DNA from: Thermosipho sp. (in: thermotogales)
GTDB taxonomy: Bacteria > Thermotogota > Thermotogae > Thermotogales > Fervidobacteriaceae
Reading direction: 5' to 3'
DNA length: 64,000 bases
NCBI GenBank assembly: GCA_017656345.1
Contig: JACDNZ010000001.1
Coordinates: 62,001 to 126,000 of the forward strand
Numbering within the stretch: position 1 is the first letter of the stretch; each line of letters opens with the position of its first letter. Both the position numbers and the translations under genes were made by a program. This document shows, piece after piece, positions 9,101 to 17,312 of this stretch. The notes under the pieces are model-generated. The model was not told the DNA's origin. It saw nothing but the letters and a program-made list of their open reading frames with translations, and made no database searches.

Positions 9101-9835
9101 ATGCGCTTTATAATTGGAAAGTACGTTCCAGAAAATTCATTTATTCATTCATTAGATCCAAGATCCAAAATTATTGGAACATTTATTTTAATAACTTCAA
9201 TTTTATTGGTAACAAATTTATGGGGATATCTTATCCCCTTTTTTCTCTTTTTAGGTCTTGTTTTATTATCTAAAATCAATATTAAAATTTATTTGAATTC
9301 CGTTAAAAATTTATGGTTTTTAATTATGTTTGCAAGTGTTGTTCAATTTTTTGTCAGCGGAGTTCAAATGGCATTTTATATAGCATTGAGACTTTTATTT
9401 GTAGTTATATTTGCTTCTATTTTAACTTTTACTACTCCTCCTTTGTTAATAGCAAAAGGTCTTTCAGAAATGATGAAATGGTTTGGTATAAAAGAAAGAT
9501 ATAGAGAAGATTTTAGTATGATAATGACAATATCAATTCGTTTTATTCCTGTTTTGTTTGATGAAATAGATAGAATTACTAAAGCACAAATAGCCAGAGG
9601 TGCAAAGTTTGACCAGCCAGGATTACGATACAAAATTAAAGGGTTAGTTGTAATTGTAATTCCATTGCTTGTTTCGACTTTAAGAAAAGCTGAGGAAATT
9701 TCTATAGCATTGCAAGCAAGAAAATATGGTATTGGTAAAAGAACGAGTTATTATGTTTTAAAGTGGAAAAAAGAGGATACATATTTTGTTTTGTTAACTG
9801 TTTTTACTTTAGTTTTGGTTATTCTTTGGGGGTGA
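9101..9835 (+). CDS. EcfT-like energy-coupling factor transmembrane protein
   Basis: Transmembrane coupling component of ECF-type vitamin or metal importers. 244 residues with 5-6 hydrophobic segments, the N-terminal SFIHSLDPRSKIIGTFI signature of the CbiQ/EcfT family, and the two cytoplasmic coupling helices seen as AQIARGAKFD (an A-R-G motif) and EISIALQARKYG (a second A-R-x motif). ATG at 9101 follows AGGAGGT. No ECF ATPase or substrate-binding S component is next to it, so it presumably works with subunits encoded elsewhere. It sits between hppA and a sugar kinase, without obvious functional logic. Confidence 0.88.
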   Translation: MRFIIGKYVPENSFIHSLDPRSKIIGTFILITSILLVTNLWGYLIPFFLFLGLVLLSKINIKIYLNSVKNLWFLIMFASVVQFFVSGVQMAFYIALRLLFVVIFASILTFTTPPLLIAKGLSEMMKWFGIKERYREDFSMIMTISIRFIPVLFDEIDRITKAQIARGAKFDQPGLRYKIKGLVVIVIPLLVSTLRKAEEISIALQARKYGIGKRTSYYVLKWKKEDTYFVLLTVFTLVLVILWG

Positions 9836-9840
9836 GATAT

Positions 9841-10779
9841 ATGCTTTTTACTTTAACAATGAATCCTTGTTTGGATAGGTATGTTTATATAGATAAATTA
9901 CTTCCTGATGATACTATACGTGCGAAGAAAGTAGAAGATTATCCAGCGGGAAAAGGAATAGATGTATCAAGGGTAATAAAAGAACTTGGAGGAATTTCGA
10001 TTGCAATATCACTTTTAGGAGGAGATGTTGGGAGAAAGATAGAAGAGATGCTTGACAAAGAAGGAGTTTTGTATAGCACAATTAGAGTAGAACAAGAGAC
10101 AAGGACAAATATAATTTTAGAATCCAAAGATAATCAATATAGGATAAGTATGCCAGGAGTGAGGATAGCAAAAAGAAAGCTAGATAGTGTTTTTGAAATC
10201 TTAGAAGCCCTTGTTAGAGAAAAAGATACTATAGTTATTTCAGGAAGTTTACCAAGAGGAGTAAGTGCAGATGTATATTATGAGATTATTATGTTGTTAA
10301 AAAAGAAACAAATTAAGGTATATTTTGATTCCGATGGAGAAAAATTAAAAATTGGAATTAAAGCGTCACCAGATGTAATTAAACCGAACAAATATGAATT
10401 TTCAAGGTTAATTGGAATTGAGATAGATAATTTAGATTATAAAAGTTTGGTTATCGAAGGAAGAAAAATTATAAGAAAGTATAAGATAAAGGAAATTTTG
10501 TTAACATTGGGTTCGAAAGGCTCATTATTAATAACTGATGATGAAGCTTATTATGCTTATCCATTAAATGTTCCAGTGAAAAGTGCAGTTGGTGCTGGAG
10601 ATTCATTTCTTGCAGCTTATGTTTTGAAAAGATATGAAGGAGAAGATTTATTTGAATCATTTAAATGGGCAAATGCAGCTGGTAATGCAGCTGTTATGAC
10701 TCCTGGAACTAAATTATGTCGCAAAGAGGATGTTGAGGAATTACTGAATAAAATCCAAATAATAAGTATTAATGAGTAA
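9841..10779 (+). CDS. PfkB-family sugar-phosphate kinase (1-phosphofructokinase type)
   Basis: 312 residues of the ribokinase/PfkB fold. The N-terminus MLFTLTMNPCLDRYVYID and the following YPAGKGIDVSRVIKELGG are typical of the 1-phosphofructokinase/tagatose-6-phosphate kinase branch; the C-terminal signature GAGDSFLAAYVLKRY carries the catalytic Asp. ATG at 9841 follows GGGGGTGA; a frame extending upstream overlaps ecfT and has no ribosome site. No PTS or fructose genes are nearby, so the physiological substrate (fructose 1-phosphate, tagatose 6-phosphate or similar) is undecided. The 3' end overlaps the converging epimerase gene by 11 bases. Confidence 0.85.
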   Translation: MLFTLTMNPCLDRYVYIDKLLPDDTIRAKKVEDYPAGKGIDVSRVIKELGGISIAISLLGGDVGRKIEEMLDKEGVLYSTIRVEQETRTNIILESKDNQYRISMPGVRIAKRKLDSVFEILEALVREKDTIVISGSLPRGVSADVYYEIIMLLKKKQIKVYFDSDGEKLKIGIKASPDVIKPNKYEFSRLIGIEIDNLDYKSLVIEGRKIIRKYKIKEILLTLGSKGSLLITDDEAYYAYPLNVPVKSAVGAGDSFLAAYVLKRYEGEDLFESFKWANAAGNAAVMTPGTKLCRKEDVEELLNKIQIISINE

Positions 10780-11776
10780 ATAAAGCATATTTGATTTTTT
10801 GGTTTAAAAAATGTTCACTTAACCAACATATAGTGTCATATAATGTTGAATAAAAATCACGGGGGTTGAAGTTTAATTCTTTTTCTGCCTTTTTATGAGA
10901 AAATTCGATTTTTCTTGAAAGTGTGTGAATAGAATATGGTGTAAATAAAGGTTTTTTTCCTAATATCGAGCTTATAACTAAATTAAAGATAGAAGCAATT
11001 AAAGCAGTATTTTTATCGATGATTTTTAATTTAGTTTTTTTCCCTGTAATTTGATCTAGGATTTCGAAAATTTTTGAGATTTTAATCGTTTTATTACTTA
11101 TTATATAAAATTCTCCTTTTTTCCCTTTGTCTAATGCTTTAATTAAAATGTCAGCAACATCTCTAACATCTACAAAATCGAATTCGCCTTCAACGATTAA
11201 TTTAATTTTATTCTTTAAGTAATTTAGGAATAACTTTCCCATCTCAGAAGGTTTGTAATCGTAAGGTCCGATAATACCAGTTGGGCATATAGTTGTAACA
11301 TTTAATCCAGCTTTTGAGGCATTAAGAATTTCTAGTGCGGCTTTTGCTTTTGATTTTCCATAAATTCCACTTGTGAGTTTTGGATCAATAGTTGTATTTT
11401 CATCAATAATCCCTCCAACTTTAGGTTCAGCAAATGCATGAACAGAACTAACATAAACAAGTTTTTTATTGTATTTTTTTGCAATTTTTATGATGTTTTT
11501 TGTCCCATTAACGTTTACTTCTTCTATATATCTTTTTTTCCACGGAAGTATGGAAATTATAGCTGCTAAATGAAAAATAACGTCTGCATTTTTAGAGATA
11601 CTTTCTAATTTTTTATAATCTCGAATATCACCTTTAATTATGGGAACGTTAAGATCTTCTAAACTTTCACAGTTATCTGCAGGGTGAGTAAAAACAACAA
11701 CTTTTTCACCTAGATTAACGAGTTTACGTGTTAGAACATTTCCAAGGTGACCTGTTCCACCGGTAATTAATATCAT
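10769..11776 (-). CDS. NAD-dependent epimerase/dehydratase (dihydroflavonol reductase-like)
   Basis: 335 residues of the extended short-chain dehydrogenase fold. It opens with the nucleotide-binding ITGGTGHLGNVLTRKL, then GDIRDY, FHLAAI, a YxxxK catalytic pair in GIYGKSKAKAALE near residue 137, and PTGIIGPYD. This pattern resembles dihydroflavonol-4-reductase-like bacterial proteins; the substrate is not predictable. The ATG at 11776 overlaps the stop of the marR-type gene (ATGA), so the two form an operon and the regulator may control this enzyme. The last codons overlap the converging sugar kinase gene. Confidence 0.85.
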   Translation of the reverse strand: MILITGGTGHLGNVLTRKLVNLGEKVVVFTHPADNCESLEDLNVPIIKGDIRDYKKLESISKNADVIFHLAAIISILPWKKRYIEEVNVNGTKNIIKIAKKYNKKLVYVSSVHAFAEPKVGGIIDENTTIDPKLTSGIYGKSKAKAALEILNASKAGLNVTTICPTGIIGPYDYKPSEMGKLFLNYLKNKIKLIVEGEFDFVDVRDVADILIKALDKGKKGEFYIISNKTIKISKIFEILDQITGKKTKLKIIDKNTALIASIFNLVISSILGKKPLFTPYSIHTLSRKIEFSHKKAEKELNFNPRDFYSTLYDTICWLSEHFLNQKIKYALFTH

Positions 11777-12201
11777 ATTTTCACTCCTAAACGTTTAATA
11801 AAAATTTCAAAACCTTTGTTGATGATTTTTAAATCATGCTCCGGAATTTTATTAGTTACAATATCAATTAGTTTCGAGAAATCATTTGTTATTTGCTTAA
11901 AAACTTCAATGCCTTTTTTTGATGGAGCCAGAAATATTTTTCTTCGATCATTTGTAGAACGGATCCTTTTAATAAGTTTCTTTTCTTCTAACTTATCTAC
12001 AATGAGTGTAACGGTACTTTTTGAAATTTGAAGTTTGTTTGCAACATCTTTCATTGTGACAGGTGTGAAAAAATTTACATATAAGAAAATGTAAAACTCA
12101 TTTGTTGTCATTAGTTCAAGGTGTTTATTTTTAGGTAAGATATTAACGAACTCAATGACAAGCATAAACACTATTTTTAAAATCATGTCACTTTTAATCA
12201 C
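11773..12201 (-). CDS. MarR-family transcriptional regulator
   Basis: 142 residues with the winged-helix core VTMKDVANKLQISKSTVTLIVDKLEEKKLIKRIRSTNDRRK split over residues 55-98: helix-turn-helix about 57-80 and the wing with the conserved D-R-R. GTG at 12201 follows GAGGTG by 5 bases. It is the first gene of a two-gene operon with the epimerase. A 21-base palindrome built on TTTAAT/ATTAAA lies 15 bases upstream of the start, with a further half-site beyond it. This fits autoregulation, as is common for MarR proteins. The ligand is unknown. Confidence 0.92.
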   Translation of the reverse strand: MIKSDMILKIVFMLVIEFVNILPKNKHLELMTTNEFYIFLYVNFFTPVTMKDVANKLQISKSTVTLIVDKLEEKKLIKRIRSTNDRRKIFLAPSKKGIEVFKQITNDFSKLIDIVTNKIPEHDLKIINKGFEIFIKRLGVKI

Positions 12202-12215
12202 AATTTCACCTCACA

Positions 12216-12252
12216 ATAGTTTAATTATTAAACTATTTATATTTTAAACTAT
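12216..12252. promoter_or_regulatory. palindromic operator upstream of the marR-type gene
   Basis: A 21-base perfect palindrome (arms ATAGTTTAAT and ATTAAACTAT around a single central base) covers 12216-12236, and a third copy of the right arm, TTTAAACTAT, lies at 12243-12252. The location just ahead of the regulator start and the symmetry suit a MarR dimer site. Binding is inferred. Confidence 0.5.
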
Positions 12253-12391
12253 TTTTCGATAAAAGTAAAGCCACGAATTAATGTGTAAATTGAGGAATAG
12301 GTCAATTTTGCATCGATATTTAAATGATAGGATATATTTTAGGATATTGGAACTTGATATACATTTTGTAGAAATTAAAATTTGAAAATAA

Positions 12392-12420
12392 TTGAAGAAA
12401 AAAATTAATTGTTGTATAAT
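12392..12420 (+). promoter_or_regulatory. fabG promoter
   Basis: TTGAAG and a perfect TATAAT separated by 17 bases, ending 49 bases before the fabG start. One of the clearest sigma-70-type promoters in the window. A GTTAGC..GTTAAC-like repeat between promoter and gene (about 12432-12449) could be a control site but is not strong. Confidence 0.65.
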
Positions 12421-12469
12421 GAAAATGGAAAGTTAGCATTAGTTAACTTACATTAAAGGGGGTAGATGT

Positions 12470-13213
12470 ATGAGATTGGAAGGAAAAGTTTGTATTATAA
12501 CTGGTGCAGCAAGTGGTATTGGTAAAGCTGCTTCATTGTTATTTTCAAAGGAAGGTGCAACTGTAATTGCGTGTGATGTTTCGGAAGAAAATTTAGAGTT
12601 ATTGAGAAAAGAAAATCCAGGACCAGGGAGAATTGATACTTATGTATTAAATGTGACTGATAGAGAAAAGATAGATGAGGTTATAGGAACTGTGATTGAA
12701 AAATACGGGAAGATTGATGTTCTTGTAAATAATGCTGGGATTACAAGAGATGCTTTATTGTTAAGAATGAAAGAAGAAGACTGGGATGCAGTAATTAATG
12801 TGAATTTGAAAGGCGTCTTTAATATGACACAGGCAGTAGCACCTGTTATGATAAAGCAGGGTAAAGGAAGTATAATAAATACTTCATCAATAGTTGGAGT
12901 ATTTGGAAATATTGGACAGACAAATTACTCAGCAACAAAAGCTGGAGTAATTGGCATGACAAAAACATGGGCAAAAGAACTTGCAAGAAAAGGAGCTCAA
13001 ATTAGAGTGAATGCAGTGGCGCCTGGATTTATAAGAACTCCAATGACTGAAAAAGTGCCAGAAAAAATTTTACAAGCTTTAAATGACAAGATTCCTTTAA
13101 AAAGAATGGGAGAACCAGAGGAAGTAGCTAATCTTTATTTGTTCCTTGCATCAGATGAATCATCCTATATTACTGGACAGGTTATTGGAATTGATGGAGG
13201 GCTGGTAATTTAA
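12470..13213 (+). CDS. fabG: 3-oxoacyl-ACP reductase (SDR family)
   Basis: NADPH-dependent reduction of 3-oxoacyl-ACP in fatty-acid synthesis. 247 residues with the Rossmann motif TGAASGIG, the NNAG motif (VLVNNAGITRDALLLRM, split here as positions 83-99), catalytic Ser near 139, Tyr and Lys in NYSATKAGVIG near 152-156, and the closing SYITGQVIGIDGGLVI typical of FabG. ATG at 12470 follows AAAGGGGG. It stands alone between its own promoter and terminator, with no other fab genes nearby. The FabG family contains reductases with other substrates, so the name is likely but not certain. Confidence 0.88.
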   Translation: MRLEGKVCIITGAASGIGKAASLLFSKEGATVIACDVSEENLELLRKENPGPGRIDTYVLNVTDREKIDEVIGTVIEKYGKIDVLVNNAGITRDALLLRMKEEDWDAVINVNLKGVFNMTQAVAPVMIKQGKGSIINTSSIVGVFGNIGQTNYSATKAGVIGMTKTWAKELARKGAQIRVNAVAPGFIRTPMTEKVPEKILQALNDKIPLKRMGEPEEVANLYLFLASDESSYITGQVIGIDGGLVI

Positions 13214-13243
13214 GTTTTGAGTAGTATTTTGAAACATTTTATT

Positions 13244-13274
13244 TCTGGGCACAATTGTGCCCAGATTTTGTTTT
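13244..13274 (+). terminator. fabG terminator
   Basis: A 22-base perfect palindrome, core CTGGGCACAATTGTGCCCAG, followed by ATTTTGTTTT on the plus strand. The minus-strand side lacks a T run, so it serves mainly fabG, though it lies between converging genes. Confidence 0.75.
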
Positions 13275-13339
13275 AAGCATAATAACTATAAATGTTTGGT
13301 TGTGTTTTATTTTTTTTACATATTGAAAAACTTGTAAAA

Positions 13340-14461
13340 TTATATTTGTAGATTTAAGATATATTCTCTTAACGAGTCGATAGAAGCTCCATATTCAATA
13401 TTATTTTTCAGTCCTCTAAACTCTACGTCTATTTTCTGATGGGTAATAAGTGATAATTTTTCCTGAAGTTTTTCCGTAAACCAAGGTGATACACCTTCAC
13501 CAGATAAAATTATTTTTTTGGGAGAAAAAAGTTTAAATAAGTTTAGTACATATATTGATAGAATTTTAAAAACATCAGAGTATAAAATTTCAGCTTCTTC
13601 TGGATTTGTTAGATAAAGGTTTCTGATTTTGTCTAATTTATTTTCAAATTTTTCCTCGTTTGATATGAAATCCGAAATATTTAAATCGATTAATTTTGCT
13701 TTTTTTAAGACAGCATAATCTGAAGCTATGGTTTCCAAACATCCAATTCCTCCACAATAGCAATTATCTTTTCCACCAGCATAAAAATGTCCAAGTTCTA
13801 TAACTTTCCTTTCGCTTTTTTCATATATACCGTGTGATTCGTAAAAACAAGCTCCAACACCTGTTCCATAGTTTATAACCAAGATTTTTTTACCACCATG
13901 TTTAATGAATTCCTCAGTAGCAATTGCTTCCACATCGTTTAAAATTGTTATCTGGGATTTTGGGAATATTGTGTTAATTGTAATTTTAGGATCATAATTT
14001 TGAAGTTTAAGAATGTAAGAAAAAATCTTATTTTGGATCACATTTCCTGAGAATGCTATACCAATAGACTTTATTGAATCTTTATATGTTAACTTTAATA
14101 AAATGTTTTTTAATAGATTATCTAAATTTTTATTTCCTAAATGTTCTTTTGTAATTTTAACGGTTATTTTTTCCAATTCGTCAAAATAACCGTCAAAAAC
14201 TGTTAAGCTTACTACTTCACGACCAACGCGTATTCCAAGACTTTTCCAATTTTTTTTGTTTAGTAGAATTAAATGTTTTGGTCTACCCGCCGAAAATAGT
14301 TTTTCTGTTTTTACAGAAATAAGTTCGTTTGATATGAGATTATTAATAAAGTAAGTTAAGGTTGAATGTGAAATTTTTAATTCATTTAAAAGTTCTTCCC
14401 TGTATACTTTTCCTTTAAATAACAGTGTTAAAAGTATTTTTTTAGGATTATTAAGTCTCAA
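13340..14461 (-). CDS. ROK-family transcriptional regulator (TreR-like)
   Basis: 373 residues. An N-terminal winged helix-turn-helix (about 12-50, ELLNELKISHSTLTYFINNL) precedes a ROK sugar-kinase-like domain with the zinc-site signature CYCGGIGCLE near residue 235 and VLNYGTG-like phosphate loop (VINYGTGVGACFY). The kinase ATP motif looks degenerate, as in regulators of this family. The TTG start at 14461 overlaps the treT stop (TTGA) and follows AAGGAGG by 10 bases. It is translationally coupled to treT and divergent from the sugar ABC transporter, so it is the probable local repressor, with trehalose or a related glucoside as the likely effector (inference). Confidence 0.88.
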   Translation of the reverse strand: MRLNNPKKILLTLLFKGKVYREELLNELKISHSTLTYFINNLISNELISVKTEKLFSAGRPKHLILLNKKNWKSLGIRVGREVVSLTVFDGYFDELEKITVKITKEHLGNKNLDNLLKNILLKLTYKDSIKSIGIAFSGNVIQNKIFSYILKLQNYDPKITINTIFPKSQITILNDVEAIATEEFIKHGGKKILVINYGTGVGACFYESHGIYEKSERKVIELGHFYAGGKDNCYCGGIGCLETIASDYAVLKKAKLIDLNISDFISNEEKFENKLDKIRNLYLTNPEEAEILYSDVFKILSIYVLNLFKLFSPKKIILSGEGVSPWFTEKLQEKLSLITHQKIDVEFRGLKNNIEYGASIDSLREYILNLQI

Positions 14462-15675
14462 ACATTAATTACCTCCTTGATAACTTCCAAATATCTCTTT
14501 AAATGTGAAGTAGTGAGAAACTTTTCTTTGACCACTTTTATAGCATTTGTTCCCATCTTTGTTCTTAATTTATCATTCTGAATTAACTCTATTATAGCTT
14601 CAGCTAATTCTGCTTTATCGTATCTTAAATATCCGTTAATTCCATCATCAATTTGAACATTTACACCACCTACAGGCCTTGCGACAACTGGGTTTCCTTT
14701 CCAGAGCATTTCGGAAATTACTAGTCCAAATCCTTCTTTTGTTGCTGTATGAAGTCCGACAGTTGAAATTGTTTGGAATGCGTTAACTTCTATGTGGCCT
14801 ACTCCTTTTAAATCAGTTAAAAAATGTATATCAGGGTCTGTTCCAGCGTATCTCAAAATATCTTCGAATAGGATCCATCCTTCGGGATCATCTTTTGCCA
14901 TAGCTGAGACAATTAGTAGTTGTACATCAATTGTTTCTTTTACAATTCTATAAACATCTATTGCGCTTTTTAAATCCTTCCAAGGATCAAATCTTGCAAC
15001 TACCGTAATTATTGGGCGAGTAGGATCAATGTTGTATTTAGAGATAATTTCTTTGATAACCTTATTAGATAGTTTTTTATTTTTATCACTTAGTGGATCA
15101 ATACTTGGAGGGAACTCTATAGCGATCTCTTTAAATGGTTCCTGTATGTATTCCTTAATATGAAATAATGCCTTTGAATATTTTCCTTTGACTTTTTCAG
15201 TTAGTTTGTTCCAAACGTTTTTATTTGGAGTCGAAGTGTCTATGTGACAACGCCAAATATACTTTCCGTCTTTGAATAGTGGAATGAAAAGGGGTTGAGG
15301 ATCATGAATAATTACAACATCTGCATCTAAGTCCAATAAGGCTGCATTTTCCTTATTTACACTTTCAAATAGTTGTAATTCATCGTCAGTTATATCTAAT
15401 TTGGCACCTTGGAAAGTATTGTGCAGTTTTTTAGTTACGTTAAAAAATTCGTTGGGGGCCTCTAGTACTTCCCATTTTGCATTTAATCCTAGATCATTCA
15501 TTAATGGAACTAATGTATATAGTAATTCCGCAACTCCACCACCGTATGAAGTTGCGTTAACATGAACAACTTTTAACCCTTTTAAGTCTTTTGATAACTC
15601 AATAAGTTCATCAATTTCATTGTCTAATATATCTCTGTAGTCATCAATTTTCTTAATGGGTAAACTTACTGTCAT
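14458..15675 (-). CDS. treT: trehalose glycosyltransferring synthase (TreT-like glycosyltransferase)
   Basis: GT4-family enzyme that interconverts trehalose and NDP-glucose plus glucose. The 405-residue product has the TreT N-terminal pattern LKVVHVNATSYGGGVAELLYTLVPLMNDLG (about residues 40-70) and GT-B donor-site motifs VVARFDPWKD and EGFGLVISEMLWKGNPVVA near residue 320, with the E-x7-E arrangement. The ATG at 15675 follows GGAGGCGAAAATC; an in-frame TTG 15 bases upstream overlaps that site. Placed between a ROK regulator and a divergent trehalose/maltose-type ABC transporter, as in other thermophiles with TreT. An extended -10 element lies 36 bases upstream. Confidence 0.87.
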   Translation of the reverse strand: MTVSLPIKKIDDYRDILDNEIDELIELSKDLKGLKVVHVNATSYGGGVAELLYTLVPLMNDLGLNAKWEVLEAPNEFFNVTKKLHNTFQGAKLDITDDELQLFESVNKENAALLDLDADVVIIHDPQPLFIPLFKDGKYIWRCHIDTSTPNKNVWNKLTEKVKGKYSKALFHIKEYIQEPFKEIAIEFPPSIDPLSDKNKKLSNKVIKEIISKYNIDPTRPIITVVARFDPWKDLKSAIDVYRIVKETIDVQLLIVSAMAKDDPEGWILFEDILRYAGTDPDIHFLTDLKGVGHIEVNAFQTISTVGLHTATKEGFGLVISEMLWKGNPVVARPVGGVNVQIDDGINGYLRYDKAELAEAIIELIQNDKLRTKMGTNAIKVVKEKFLTTSHLKRYLEVIKEVINV

Positions 15676-16014
15676 GATTTTCGCCTCCAATATTTTTAAT
15701 ATTCGAAAAAATTATAACACAATTGAGATAACTATGAAAATAAGCAAATAAAATGATTTGAGGTAATTGTAGCGAATAAAGTTGAAATAATCATCCATTT
15801 TAAGGAGATTTGAAGAAAAAATTCTTTAATTAACACAAAACGAAAAAGTTATAAATGATTATTGTTAGTTAATGGTGGTTATAAGCAGTTAATTGTTGAT
15901 ATTTTAATTTTTTGACAAATTTTATGGATAATTGAAGTTTTATTTTTTAATACTAAGTATGTTAAGATAATTTCGAAAATAGAAAAAATCCATTTTTAAA
16001 TAGGAGGTGAAAGT
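15676..16014. promoter_or_regulatory. divergent control region between treT and the sugar ABC operon
   Basis: 339 bases without a gene. Besides the treT promoter it holds a pair of 16-base imperfect direct repeats at 15867-15882 and 15887-15902 (AGTTAATGGTGGTTAT and AGTTAATTGTTGATAT), 20 bases apart start to start, which could be regulator sites. TTGACA at 15912-15917 looks like a -35 but no good -10 follows at proper distance; GATAAT at 15966-15971 is another candidate -10. AGGAGGT precedes the binding-protein start. Confidence 0.45.
15711..15719 (-). promoter_or_regulatory. extended -10 promoter for treT-ROK operon
   Basis: Minus-strand TGTTATAAT, with TTTCAT at 17-base spacing as a weak -35. 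It lies about 36 bases before the treT start codon. Confidence 0.5.
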
Positions 16015-17259
16015 ATGAAGAGATTTTTAGTTTTAGTTTCTTTATTATTAGTTTTTGCTGTAGGACTTTCAATTACAACAATAACTATGACGTCGGGTGG
16101 TGTGGGAAAAGAACTAGAAGTATTGTATGCTCAACTTAAAGAATTCATGAAAGAAAATCCAGATATTGTTGTGACTGTCATTCCAATGCCTGATTCTTCA
16201 ACTGAAAGACATGATTTATATGTCACATATTTAGCTGCTGGTGAAAGTGATCCTGATGTTTTAATGCTTGATGTTATTTGGCCACCAGAATTTGCACCTT
16301 TCTTAGAGGATCTCACAAAAGATTATGAATATTTCGAACTTGATAAATTTTTACCTGGAACAGTAAAATCTGTTACAGTAGATGGCAGAATTGTGGCGAT
16401 TCCATGGTTTACTGATGCAGGTCTTTTGTATTATAGAAAAGATTTACTAGAAAAATACGGATATGATCATCCTCCACAAACTTGGGATGAACTTGTCGAA
16501 ATGGCACAAAAAATATCAAAAGCAGAAGGTATTGAAGGATTTGTATGGCAGGGTGCAAGATATGAAGGTTTAGTATGTGATTTCATGGAATATGTTTGGT
16601 CATTTGGTTCAGACGTTTTGGATGATAATGGAAATGTTATCATAAACAACCCAAAAGCTGTAGCTGCACTTCAATTTATGATTGATTTAATCTACAAATA
16701 TAAAATTTCTCCAGAAGGCGTTACAACATACATGGAAGAAGATGCTAGAAGAATTTTCCAGGCTGGCAATGCAGTATTTATGAGAAACTGGCCGTATGCT
16801 TGGTCTCTTGCTAATGCAGATGATTCACCAATTAAAGGTAAAGTTGGAGTTGTTCCACTTCCAAAAGGTCCTGGCCCAGATGGAAAACATGCTGCAACAC
16901 TTGGTGGTTGGAATTTAGGAATTAATATTTTCTCTTCAAAGAAAGAAAAAGAAGCTGCTAAAAAACTCATCAAGTTCCTAACAAGTCATAACCAACAACT
17001 TTATAAAGCGATAAATGCCGGACAAAATCCAACAAGAAAAGAAGTGTATAATGAACCGAAACTTAAAGAAGTTAATCCATTTATGGTAGAGCTCTTTGAT
17101 GTTTTTATCAATGCTCTTCCAAGGCCAAGAACAGCAAATTATGCGGAAGTTTCCGATGCAATTCAAAGATATGTTCATGCAGCTTTAACGAAGCAAATGA
17201 CACCTGAGGAAGCACTTGCAAAACTTGAAAAAGAATTAAAATTGCTTCTTGGACAATAA
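16015..17259 (+). CDS. sugar ABC transporter substrate-binding protein (trehalose/maltose type)
   Basis: Extracytoplasmic solute-binding protein, family 1. The 414-residue precursor opens with a signal peptide (MKRFLVLVSLLLVFAVGLS). It continues with the family pattern: LYAQLKEFMKENPDIVV, PDVLMLDVIWPPEFA, IPWFTDAGLLYYRKDLLEKYG, MRNWPYAWSLA, and GGWNLGINIFS. Close in pattern to trehalose/maltose-binding proteins of Thermococcales and Thermotogales. First gene of a binding protein-permease-permease operon divergent from treT and a ROK regulator; a hairpin follows its stop. The sugar is inferred from context. Confidence 0.9.
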   Translation: MKRFLVLVSLLLVFAVGLSITTITMTSGGVGKELEVLYAQLKEFMKENPDIVVTVIPMPDSSTERHDLYVTYLAAGESDPDVLMLDVIWPPEFAPFLEDLTKDYEYFELDKFLPGTVKSVTVDGRIVAIPWFTDAGLLYYRKDLLEKYGYDHPPQTWDELVEMAQKISKAEGIEGFVWQGARYEGLVCDFMEYVWSFGSDVLDDNGNVIINNPKAVAALQFMIDLIYKYKISPEGVTTYMEEDARRIFQAGNAVFMRNWPYAWSLANADDSPIKGKVGVVPLPKGPGPDGKHAATLGGWNLGINIFSSKKEKEAAKKLIKFLTSHNQQLYKAINAGQNPTRKEVYNEPKLKEVNPFMVELFDVFINALPRPRTANYAEVSDAIQRYVHAALTKQMTPEEALAKLEKELKLLLGQ

Positions 17260-17266
17260 AATAATG

Positions 17267-17292
17267 TTAATGGGGGCCAATGCCCCCATTAA
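17267..17292 (+). terminator. intra-operon hairpin after the binding-protein gene
   Basis: An 11-bp perfect stem (TTAATGGGGGC and GCCCCCATTAA) with the four-base loop CAAT begins 7 bases after the stop codon. There is no U run, so it is more likely an RNA-stability or attenuation element keeping binding-protein mRNA in excess of permease mRNA than a full terminator. Confidence 0.6.
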
Positions 17293-17312
17293 TCTTAAAG
17301 AGAGGTGAGACT

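Noticed and set aside
15912-15917. TTGACA as the promoter of the sugar-binding protein gene
   Set aside because: No plausible -10 occurs 16-18 bases downstream.
17280-17312. Earlier ATG for the MalF-type permease
   Set aside because: It lies inside the 11-bp hairpin and has no ribosome site; GTG 17313 has one.
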